DNA from: Roseitranquillus sediminis
Lineage (GTDB): Bacteria > Pseudomonadota > Alphaproteobacteria > Rhodobacterales > Rhodobacteraceae
NCBI RefSeq assembly: GCF_016918935.1
Contig: NZ_JAFFOB010000014.1
Location: forward strand, 1 to 64,000
Length of the DNA: 64,000 nucleotides
Reading direction: 5' to 3'
A program made the position numbers and the translations under genes. The number at the start of each line of letters is the position of its first letter. Position 1 is the first letter of the stretch. The notes below the pieces were generated by a model, which was given only the letters and a program-made list of their open reading frames with translations, ran no database searches and was not told the DNA's origin. Shown one piece after another: positions 57,861 through 64,000 of this stretch.

Positions 57861-58898
57861 TCAGGCGAAGACGAGTTGGGCCTTGACGGCGCGGCTGCGA
57901 TCGCCGGCGACGCGAAACGCCTCGGCCAGATCCTCGGGCGCGAAGCTGTGGGTGATGATCGGCTTCACGTCGATCGCGCCGCTGTCGATCAGATGTGCTG
58001 CCTCGGCGAATTCGGCGTGAAAACGGTGCGTGCCGATGAAGGCGATCTCTTTGCCGACGAGCGCGTTGATCGGCACGGGGAGGGTGCCGCCGACGCCGAC
58101 CTGCACCAGCCGTCCGCGGGGGCGGAGGGTGCGGATCGCGGTCTCGATCGCGGGCGCGGCGGCGGAGCACTCGAAGACCGCGTCGAATTGGCCCTTGTCG
58201 GTCTCGTAAGCTTCCAGCGCGGCAGCGTCGCGGGCGACGTTGACTGTAGAGGTCGCCCCCATGCGCGCGGCGATGGCGAGCGGGTGGTCATGGAGGTCGG
58301 TGGCCACGACCTCGGCGGCGCCGCGGTGGCGGGCGACGGCGACGCAGAGCGCGCCGATCGGGCCGGCGCCGGTGACGAGAACACGGGCGCCGGCGAGGTC
58401 GCCCGCTTGGTTGGCGGCATGGAGGCAGACGGCAAGGGGTTCGGCGCAGGCGGCCTCGGCTACGGTCACGCGATCCGAGACCTTTTCGGCGCGGGCGGCG
58501 GGGACGGCGATGCTGTCGCGGAAGGCGCCCTGTTCGTGCGGGAATCGCAGGGCGGAGCCGAAGAAGCGCATGTTGAGGCAGTGGTTGAAGAGCCCCTCGC
58601 CGCAGAACCGGCAGTGGCCGCAGGGCTGGCTGGGGTTCAGCGCGACCCGGTCGCCGGGGGCGAGGGTGGTGACGCCGGGGCCGAGCCGTTTGACGGTGCC
58701 GGCGACCTCGTGGCCGAGGATGATCGGCTCGCGAACCCGGATCGGGCCGAAGCCGCCGTCCTGAAAGTAATGCAGGTCCGAGCCGCAGATGCCGCCCGCG
58801 CCGACGCGGACGAGGACTTCACCCTCGCCGGGTTCGGTGGGCTCGATCGTCTCGAGGCGAAGGTCGTTCTGAGAGTGCAGGCGGCAGACGCGGATCAT
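57861..58898 (-). CDS. idnD: L-idonate 5-dehydrogenase (zinc MDR family)
   Basis: A 345-residue medium-chain dehydrogenase. Catalytic zinc ligands are in GGICGSDLHYF (Cys ~38) and ILGHEVAG (His); the structural zinc site is CGHCRFCGEGLFNHC. The nucleotide fold is VLVTGAGPIGALCVAVA. RFFGSALRFPHEQGAF is typical of the L-idonate 5-dehydrogenase group, which interconverts L-idonate and 5-keto-D-gluconate. It is 10 nt after dctM and fits a sugar-acid pathway. Confidence 0.85.
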   Translation of the reverse strand: MIRVCRLHSQNDLRLETIEPTEPGEGEVLVRVGAGGICGSDLHYFQDGGFGPIRVREPIILGHEVAGTVKRLGPGVTTLAPGDRVALNPSQPCGHCRFCGEGLFNHCLNMRFFGSALRFPHEQGAFRDSIAVPAARAEKVSDRVTVAEAACAEPLAVCLHAANQAGDLAGARVLVTGAGPIGALCVAVARHRGAAEVVATDLHDHPLAIAARMGATSTVNVARDAAALEAYETDKGQFDAVFECSAAAPAIETAIRTLRPRGRLVQVGVGGTLPVPINALVGKEIAFIGTHRFHAEFAEAAHLIDSGAIDVKPIITHSFAPEDLAEAFRVAGDRSRAVKAQLVFA

Positions 58899-58908
58899 TG
58901 GGGTTCCC

Positions 58909-60186
58909 TCAGTCGAAGAGCACCGACGGCAGCCATGTGGCCAGCGGCGGCACGTAGGAGACCACGAACAGGATCAGGATGTTGGTGGCGATGAAAGGCA
59001 TGATGGCCCGCACCACCGGCGCCAGCGGCAGCCGCGCGATGTTCGCGCAGACGAAGAGGCAGACGCCGATTGGGGGTGTGGTGAGGCCGATCATCAGGTT
59101 CAGAACCGCGATGATTGCAAAGTGAATCGGATCCACGCCCACGCTGGTCGCGAGGGCGAGGAGCGGCACGAAGAGCACGATCAGCGCCGCAATGGTCTCC
59201 ATGAACATGCCGACAAAGAGCAGGCAGAGGTTGATGAGCAGGATCACCAGATACTTGTTCTCAGTCACCGACAGCACGGCGGCGGTGATCGTCTGCGGAA
59301 TGCGCTCCGAGACGAGAATCCAGCCGAAGACGTTGGCGAAGCCCACGAGAACCAGGATCGCCGCCGACGAGATCGCCGAATTCACCAGCACGGTCGGCAC
59401 CTGCCGGAACGGAAGTTCGCGGTAGACGAAGCAGCCGACGAGGAAGGCGTAGACACTGGCGACCACCGCCGTTTCGGTCGGCGTCATCAGACCTGTCAGC
59501 AGTCCGCCGATGATGAGCGCCGTCATGAAGAGCGCCCAGAATGCGCCGAGGAACGAGCGCCCCAACTCGCGAAGGCCCTGCCACTCTTGCCGCGGAAAGC
59601 CGCGGCGGACGGCAATGACGTAGGTCGTCACCATCATCGCGAGGCCGAGCAGGATACCCGGTATCGCGCCCGCCATGAACATCCGCCCCACCGAGATTCC
59701 GGAGAGCGAGCCCACCAGGATCATCGGTACGGACGGCGGGATGATCGGGCCGACGGTCGAAGAGGCGGCAGTGACGGCGGCCGAGAAATCAGCGGGGTAG
59801 CCGACCTTCTTCATGCCGGGGATCATCACCCCGCCGATCGAGGCCGCGTCCGCGACCGCTGTCCCCGAGATGCCGCCGAAGAGCATCGACGAGGCGACGT
59901 TCGAGAGGCCCAGCCCGCCGCGGATCCACCCCACCATCGCGTTGGCGAGGCGGATGATCCGCTCGGTGATGCCGCCGTGGTTCATCAGGTTGCCGGCCAG
60001 GATGAAGCCGGGGATCGAGAGCAGGACGAAAACGTCCATGCCGGCGTACATCTTCTGCGGGATCACCACGATCGGCAGCCCGGCCGAGAAGATGTAGGCG
60101 AGCGACGACAGGCCGAGCGTGATCGCCACGGGAAGGCCGATGGCGAGGCCGGCGACGAAGACGCCAAGGAGGATCGCGAGGCTCAT
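58909..60186 (-). CDS. TRAP transporter large permease (DctM family)
   Basis: A 425-residue membrane subunit with about 12 TMs. IPGFILAGNLMNHGGITERIIRLANAMVG, ASSMLFGGISGTAVADAASIGGVMIPGMKKVGY and AVTAASSTVGPIIPPSVPMILVGSL are canonical DctM motifs. It couples Na+ import to substrate release from DctP. It overlaps dctQ by 4 nt. Confidence 0.95.
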   Translation of the reverse strand: MSLAILLGVFVAGLAIGLPVAITLGLSSLAYIFSAGLPIVVIPQKMYAGMDVFVLLSIPGFILAGNLMNHGGITERIIRLANAMVGWIRGGLGLSNVASSMLFGGISGTAVADAASIGGVMIPGMKKVGYPADFSAAVTAASSTVGPIIPPSVPMILVGSLSGISVGRMFMAGAIPGILLGLAMMVTTYVIAVRRGFPRQEWQGLRELGRSFLGAFWALFMTALIIGGLLTGLMTPTETAVVASVYAFLVGCFVYRELPFRQVPTVLVNSAISSAAILVLVGFANVFGWILVSERIPQTITAAVLSVTENKYLVILLINLCLLFVGMFMETIAALIVLFVPLLALATSVGVDPIHFAIIAVLNLMIGLTTPPIGVCLFVCANIARLPLAPVVRAIMPFIATNILILFVVSYVPPLATWLPSVLFD

Positions 60187-60686
60187 GCCTGTTTGTCCGG
60201 ATTGATGACGGGGCGCCCGTCAGATGTGCCGCGCAGCATCTCGACGATGCGCAGGAGCGCGAACACCATCAAAAGGACGAGCAGCACCAGTATGCTGGCG
60301 TGGATCCAGTTCATGCCGACCTTGAGCACCGGCGACGTCTGTCGCGCGCCGATTGCCGTGTAGCGCCAGGCGGGCCAGATCAGAACGGCGCAGAGGCCGA
60401 CGGTGGCGATGGCCGAGGTCAGGCGCATGATCCAGGGCCAGCGGCCCGGCAACGCCTCGGAGAGGATGTCGACGTTGACGAGGTCGCCCGAGCGGAACGA
60501 GAGGCCGGCGCCGCAGGCGATGGTCCAGAGCATCGCGTAGCGCGTCAGTTCCTCGGTCCAGGACGGCGAGCTGTTGACGACGGAGCGGCCGATTACCTGC
60601 GTGAGCACGGCGAAGATCAGGACGAGAAAGCCGAGCCCCGTGCCGATGCGGCAAAGCCGGACCAGGGCGGACTGGAAGCTGTTCAT
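60183..60686 (-). CDS. TRAP transporter small permease (DctQ family)
   Basis: A 167-residue membrane subunit with four TMs. VLTQVIGRSVVNSSPSWTEELTRYAMLWTIACGAGLSFRSGD is the core DctQ signature. It forms the inner-membrane complex with DctM. Confidence 0.92.
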   Translation of the reverse strand: MNSFQSALVRLCRIGTGLGFLVLIFAVLTQVIGRSVVNSSPSWTEELTRYAMLWTIACGAGLSFRSGDLVNVDILSEALPGRWPWIMRLTSAIATVGLCAVLIWPAWRYTAIGARQTSPVLKVGMNWIHASILVLLVLLMVFALLRIVEMLRGTSDGRPVINPDKQA

Positions 60687-60743
60687 GGGGTCGACCTTGA
60701 CCAGGGGAGGCGCCGGGCGGCGGAACCGCCCGGCACGTGGTGC

Positions 60744-61715
60744 TTAGTTCCCGAAGAGCTGTTCGGCGGTATCGCGGACCGAAGGATCGACGTTCTCAAC
60801 GACGGCCGGACGCGCCTTTTCAGCGAATGCCTGCTTGTCGACCTCGACAAACTCCATCCCCCGCTCCTCGAGCTCGGTCCGCAGGCGCTGCTCGTCCTCG
60901 AGGAACAGCTCGCGCTCATACGCCTGGGCGCGGGCGGCGGCTTCCGTGACCGCCTCCTGGTCCTCGGCCGAGAGCGAATTCCACGTCTGCTCCGAGATCG
61001 TCAGGTAGATCCACGACCGCACGTGCTCGGTCAGGTTTACGTAGTCCTGCACCTCGTTGAAGTTCGCCGAGGCGATCAGCGCCAGCGGGTTCTCCTGCGC
61101 ATCGATCGTGTTGTTCTGCAGCGAGGTGAAGACCTCGGAGAAGGCCATCGGGGTAGGGTTCGCGCCGAGCGCCGACCAGGTGTTCACGAAAAGCGGCACG
61201 TTCGGCACCCGCAGCACGAGGCCGTCCAGCTCGTCCGGCGTCGTGATCGGCCGGTTCGACGTGAGGTTCCGCGGCCCGCGCGCAAAGTAGGCGATCGGGC
61301 GGATCTGCGCGTTATCAATGATTTGCTGCTCGATCTGGTCGCCGATCTCGCCCGACGCGACCTCGTCCATTTCTTCGAGCGACTCGTAGGCGTAGGGCAG
61401 GGCGAGCAGCGAGGCCATAGGCGCCCAGTTCTGCAGGCTTTCGCCGGTAATGGTCATGTCGGCCGTGCCAAGCTGCATCCCGTTGATGAGGTCCATCTCC
61501 GAACCCAGCGACTCGTTCGGATAGACCTCGACGGCAATACGGCCGTCGGTCAGGCTCTCCAGCTCCTCGCCAAAGCGAACGGCGGCCTTGTGCCAGGTGT
61601 TGTCCTCGTTGGCGAGGTGGCCGAGCTGCAGCGTGCGCTCCTGCGCCATCGCGGCGCCGGTCAGCAGCAGTGTCGCTGCGCCCGCAAGAATTCCTCGGGT
61701 CAGTTGGGTCGTCAT
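60744..61715 (-). CDS. TRAP transporter substrate-binding protein (DctP family)
   Basis: A 323-residue periplasmic protein. Signal peptide MTTQLTRGILAGAATLLLTG, ending AMA-Q. LQLGHLANEDNTWHKAAVRFGEELESLTDGRIAVEVYPNESLG opens the DctP fold, and the carboxylate-clamping Arg is expected in GLVLRVPNVPLF; ENPLALI follows. Context predicts a hexuronate or aldonate ligand. ATG 61715 has GGGAGGACCACC. Confidence 0.94.
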   Translation of the reverse strand: MTTQLTRGILAGAATLLLTGAAMAQERTLQLGHLANEDNTWHKAAVRFGEELESLTDGRIAVEVYPNESLGSEMDLINGMQLGTADMTITGESLQNWAPMASLLALPYAYESLEEMDEVASGEIGDQIEQQIIDNAQIRPIAYFARGPRNLTSNRPITTPDELDGLVLRVPNVPLFVNTWSALGANPTPMAFSEVFTSLQNNTIDAQENPLALIASANFNEVQDYVNLTEHVRSWIYLTISEQTWNSLSAEDQEAVTEAAARAQAYERELFLEDEQRLRTELEERGMEFVEVDKQAFAEKARPAVVENVDPSVRDTAEQLFGN

Positions 61716-61737
61716 GGTGGTCCTCCCTATGGGTGAG

Positions 61738-62454
61738 TCAGTGTCGGCCCGGAACATCCGGGCCGCGTTCGAAGAATTCCGGTTGCGCCGCGACGATCCG
61801 CGGCAGGTCGTCGAGCACCCCGCCGAGGTGCGTGCGCATCGCCAACTCAGCCGCGCGCGCGTCTCCGGCCGCCACCGCGCCGGCGATCTGCCGATGCTGG
61901 CGGACCAGCCTGTCGCGAGGGAACTCGGACGCCGTCAGGTAGCGGACGCGGTCCATGTGCAGCTTGATTGGCTGTAGGTGCATCCAGGCACCGGCCTTGC
62001 CTGCAGCCTCGGCGAGCGTCCTGTGGAACAGCTCGTCGAGTTGCAGGAAGGCCTCCGTGTCTCCGCCCAGCAGGCTCGCCTGCTGCTCGATCTGGCGCTC
62101 AAGCTCGTCGGCCAGCGCCCGGTTCGCCGTGGTGGCGGCAAGCCGCACGATGTCGGCCTCGACCGCCTCCCGCACGAAACGCGAGATCTCGACCTCTCCG
62201 ATGTCGATCTTGAGCACGAACGTGCCGCGCTGCGGCCGGATCTCGACCAGCCGCTCGGCGGCCAGCCGGATGAACGCCTCGCGCACCGGCTGACGCGACA
62301 TGCCGTAGGCCGAGGCGATTTCCTGCTCGGAAAGGCGGGTGCCCGGAGGCAGCTCGGCCCGCATGATCCGCTCGCGCAGCGCCGCAATCAGCTGAACGCC
62401 GATTGGTGCTGTCGCATTGATCGCGAGTATCCGCTCGTGGGCCGTCGTGCTCAT
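61738..62454 (-). CDS. GntR family transcriptional regulator (FCD domain)
   Basis: A 238-residue repressor-type regulator. Winged helix at residues ~20-85 (LRERIMRAELPPGTRLSEQEIASAYGMSRQPVREAFIRLAAERLVEI), then an all-helical FCD ligand domain with metal-type His/Asp residues (LDELFHRTL, HRQIAGAVAAGD). It is divergent from uxuA and heads the TRAP operon, so it probably senses a sugar acid and represses both sides through the palindrome at 62,485. Confidence 0.92.
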   Translation of the reverse strand: MSTTAHERILAINATAPIGVQLIAALRERIMRAELPPGTRLSEQEIASAYGMSRQPVREAFIRLAAERLVEIRPQRGTFVLKIDIGEVEISRFVREAVEADIVRLAATTANRALADELERQIEQQASLLGGDTEAFLQLDELFHRTLAEAAGKAGAWMHLQPIKLHMDRVRYLTASEFPRDRLVRQHRQIAGAVAAGDARAAELAMRTHLGGVLDDLPRIVAAQPEFFERGPDVPGRH

Positions 62455-62484
62455 CTAATCTACGCCCTTTCCGGCATGGCGACC

Positions 62485-62505
62485 ATGGTAGTGGCCTACT
62501 ACCAT
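62485..62505. promoter_or_regulatory. Operator-like palindrome in the gntR-uxuA intergenic region
   Basis: ATGGTAGT (62485-62492) and ACTACCAT (62498-62505) are perfect inverted repeats around a 5-nt spacer. The position between a FCD-type GntR gene and uxuA, and the TGGT...ACCA half-sites common among FadR-type regulators, make it the best candidate operator. Confidence 0.65.
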
Positions 62506-62516
62506 ACTTGTCAACT

Positions 62517-62550
62517 CCTCTGTTGCCTGCTACGCGGGTGGCAACAGAGG
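62517..62550 (+). promoter_or_regulatory. 11-bp hairpin reaching into the uxuA ribosome-binding site
   Basis: CCTCTGTTGCC (62517-62527) and GGCAACAGAGG (62540-62550) are perfect inverted repeats with a 12-nt loop. The 3' arm includes the AGG of the AGGAG Shine-Dalgarno (62548-62552), so folding of the mRNA would hide part of it. It could instead be a second DNA operator. Confidence 0.6.
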
Positions 62551-62559
62551 AGAATGGTG

Positions 62560-63777
62560 ATGCGACAGACGTGGCGCTGGTTTGGACCCGCAGATGGCGT
62601 GAAAATCGACGATATGCTGCAGGCCGGGGTCGAGGGCGTCGTCTCGGCGCTGCATCACGTGCCGACAGGGACGGTCTGGTCGTCGGAGGAGATCGCCCGG
62701 CGGCAAAAGCTGATTGCCACCCGCGCCGACGGCTCCGCATCCGGCCTCGCCTGGGAGGTGGTGGAGAGCCTTCCGGTGTCGGAGGACATCAAGAAGCAGA
62801 AGGGCGACTGGCGGGAACACGTCGACGCCTATCGAGAGAGCCTCGCGAACCTTGCCGCGGCGGGCCTCGAGGTCATCTGCTACAACTTCATGCCGGTTCT
62901 GGACTGGACGCGCACGGACCTTGCCTATCGCGTCCACCACGGCGGGACCGCGATGCGCTTCGACCTGATCGACTTCGCCGCCTTCGACATCCACATCCTG
63001 CGCCGCGAGGGCGCGGCCGATAGCTTCTCGAAGGGGGTGGCCGAGGAGGCGGAGCGTCGCTTTGCGGCCATGGACGAGGACCGCCGCATGGCGCTTGCCA
63101 CCAACGTCGTCTTCGGCCTGCCGGGTGCTGCGGAGCACTTCACGATGGACGATGTCCGGCGCCACATCGCCGAGTACGCCGACGTGCCCCCCGAAGACTT
63201 GCGCCGGCACCTCGTCGACTTCCTCGCGGAGGTCGTGCCGACGGCCGAGCGTCTGGGGCTGCGCCTCTGCTGCCACCCCGACGACCCGCCGTTCCCGCTA
63301 CTGGGCCTGCCGCGGGTCATGTCGACGGAGAGTGACTACCAGGCGGTGATGGAGGCCGTGGACAGCCCCGCAAATGGCATCACGCTCTGCTCCGGCTCGC
63401 TCGGCGCGCGGCCGGACGTGGACATCCCTGGCATGATGGAGCGGCTGGGCGACCGGGTACACTTCCTGCACATGCGCAACGTGTCACGAGAGTCCGAAGG
63501 CACGCCCTGCTCGTTTCACGAGGCGGAGCATCTGGGCGGCGACACCGACATGGTGGCCTTCATCGCTGCGGTGCTGCGGGAAGAGGCGCGGCGGCGCGCA
63601 GCCGGGCGCCATGACGTCTCGATCCCGTTCCGCCCCGATCACGGTCAGGACATTCTCGACGACCTTTCCCGCAAGGCGCAGCCGGGCTATCCCGCGATCG
63701 GGCGCCTGAAGGGCCTGGCCGAGCTGCGAGGCATCATGACGGCGCTGGATCATCCCATCCACGGCCTCGGACACTGA
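62560..63777 (+). CDS. uxuA: Mannonate dehydratase
   Basis: A 405-residue TIM-barrel enzyme, D-mannonate to 2-dehydro-3-deoxy-D-gluconate, in hexuronate breakdown. WRWFGPADGVKIDDMLQAGVEGVVSALHHVP opens the barrel; YNFMPVLDWTRTDL, LCCHPDDPPFPLLGLPRVM (metal-binding His/Asp) and FLHMRNV follow. ATG 62560 has AGGAG 7 nt upstream; ATG 62554 is too close to it. Followed 7 nt later by kdgK. Confidence 0.96.
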   Translation: MRQTWRWFGPADGVKIDDMLQAGVEGVVSALHHVPTGTVWSSEEIARRQKLIATRADGSASGLAWEVVESLPVSEDIKKQKGDWREHVDAYRESLANLAAAGLEVICYNFMPVLDWTRTDLAYRVHHGGTAMRFDLIDFAAFDIHILRREGAADSFSKGVAEEAERRFAAMDEDRRMALATNVVFGLPGAAEHFTMDDVRRHIAEYADVPPEDLRRHLVDFLAEVVPTAERLGLRLCCHPDDPPFPLLGLPRVMSTESDYQAVMEAVDSPANGITLCSGSLGARPDVDIPGMMERLGDRVHFLHMRNVSRESEGTPCSFHEAEHLGGDTDMVAFIAAVLREEARRRAAGRHDVSIPFRPDHGQDILDDLSRKAQPGYPAIGRLKGLAELRGIMTALDHPIHGLGH

Positions 63778-63784
63778 GGGCGCC

Positions 63785-64000
63785 ATGACCGACCGGATGC
63801 AGGTCCTCGCGATCGGCGAGTGCATGATCGAGATGTCGGGTGGGGCCGACGGCACGTGGCGCCTCGGCTTCGCCGGCGACACGTTGAACACGCTCTGGTA
63901 TGTGCGTGCCGGCCTCGACCCGAAGGACGGACCGGTTGGCTATTTCACCGCGCTTGGGGACGATCACTTTTCGGACCGGATCTTGGCTTTTCTGAAGCTC
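63785..64000 (+). CDS. kdgK: 2-dehydro-3-deoxygluconokinase (partial, PfkB family)
   Basis: The first 72 codons of a sugar kinase, cut by the window edge. VLAIGECMIEMS at residues 7-18 and GFAGDTLNTLWYVRAGL are typical of KdgK in the PfkB family, which phosphorylates KDG to KDPG. It follows uxuA by 7 nt, completing the route from mannonate to the Entner-Doudoroff intermediate. Confidence 0.88.
   Translation, partial: MTDRMQVLAIGECMIEMSGGADGTWRLGFAGDTLNTLWYVRAGLDPKDGPVGYFTALGDDHFSDRILAFLKL

Overview
The window looks like about 64 kb of chromosome from a high-GC alphaproteobacterium, most probably family Rhodobacteraceae. Supporting signs are the block murA - DUF2948 - GNAT - hisD - UPF0262 - LMW phosphatase - infA - maf - RNase E/G - yacG - tRNA-Phe, a pstSCAB-phoU-phoB cluster with no phoR beside it, an xdhABC operon fused to a BMP-type ABC importer, TRAP transport of sugar acids, many GTG starts and many 4-nt ATGA/GTGA overlaps. 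The genus cannot be told from sequence alone.

Layout. 1-2,125: end of a mobilization module on the minus strand (MobC, relaxase, a 58-residue ribbon-helix-helix-like protein and the start of another coupled gene), with a candidate transfer origin upstream. 2,222-5,092: a thioredoxin-reductase-like flavoprotein, a DUF3008 protein and a sodium/solute symporter with a 60-residue membrane partner. 5,196-12,166: the conserved housekeeping block ending in tRNA-Phe. 12,167-15,950: a decayed, tRNA-adjacent island holding an IS5-type transposase remnant with a palindromic insertion, an AT-rich HEPN-like gene, a stop-interrupted small ORF, a frameshifted DUF4041/GIY-YIG remnant and about 1.8 kb in which I recognise nothing. 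15,953-20,562: LysR regulator, DoxX protein, dihydrolipoamide-dehydrogenase-like enzyme, glycosyltransferase and rpsD. 20,911-27,009: Pho regulon cluster with tandem Pho-box-like repeats. 27,184-33,511: small stress-type or phasin-like proteins, DUF5872, DUF4112, two overlapping envelope genes and an OmpA-family protein with a very long Ala/Glu/Pro linker.

33,696-41,734: XdhC-family and molybdopterin-binding proteins, dienelactone hydrolase, lipase, panBC and a dimethylglycine-dehydrogenase-like enzyme. 41,878-51,402: one minus-strand operon, xdhA-xdhB-xdhC-ATPase-permease-permease-BMP binding protein, which reads as uptake and oxidation of purines. 51,581-57,771: SRPBCC protein, DNA polymerase III alpha, an EamA exporter and an AI-2E family membrane protein. 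57,861-64,000: a sugar-acid locus in which a minus-strand set (GntR/FCD regulator, TRAP dctPQM, L-idonate 5-dehydrogenase) diverges from uxuA-kdgK. Its intergenic region carries an 8-bp-arm operator-like palindrome and an 11-bp hairpin reaching into the uxuA ribosome-binding site.

I found no CRISPR array, rRNA, complete insertion sequence or integrase. The least explained parts are the left mobilization edge, the tRNA-Phe island, the several very small translationally coupled genes and the uxuA leader.
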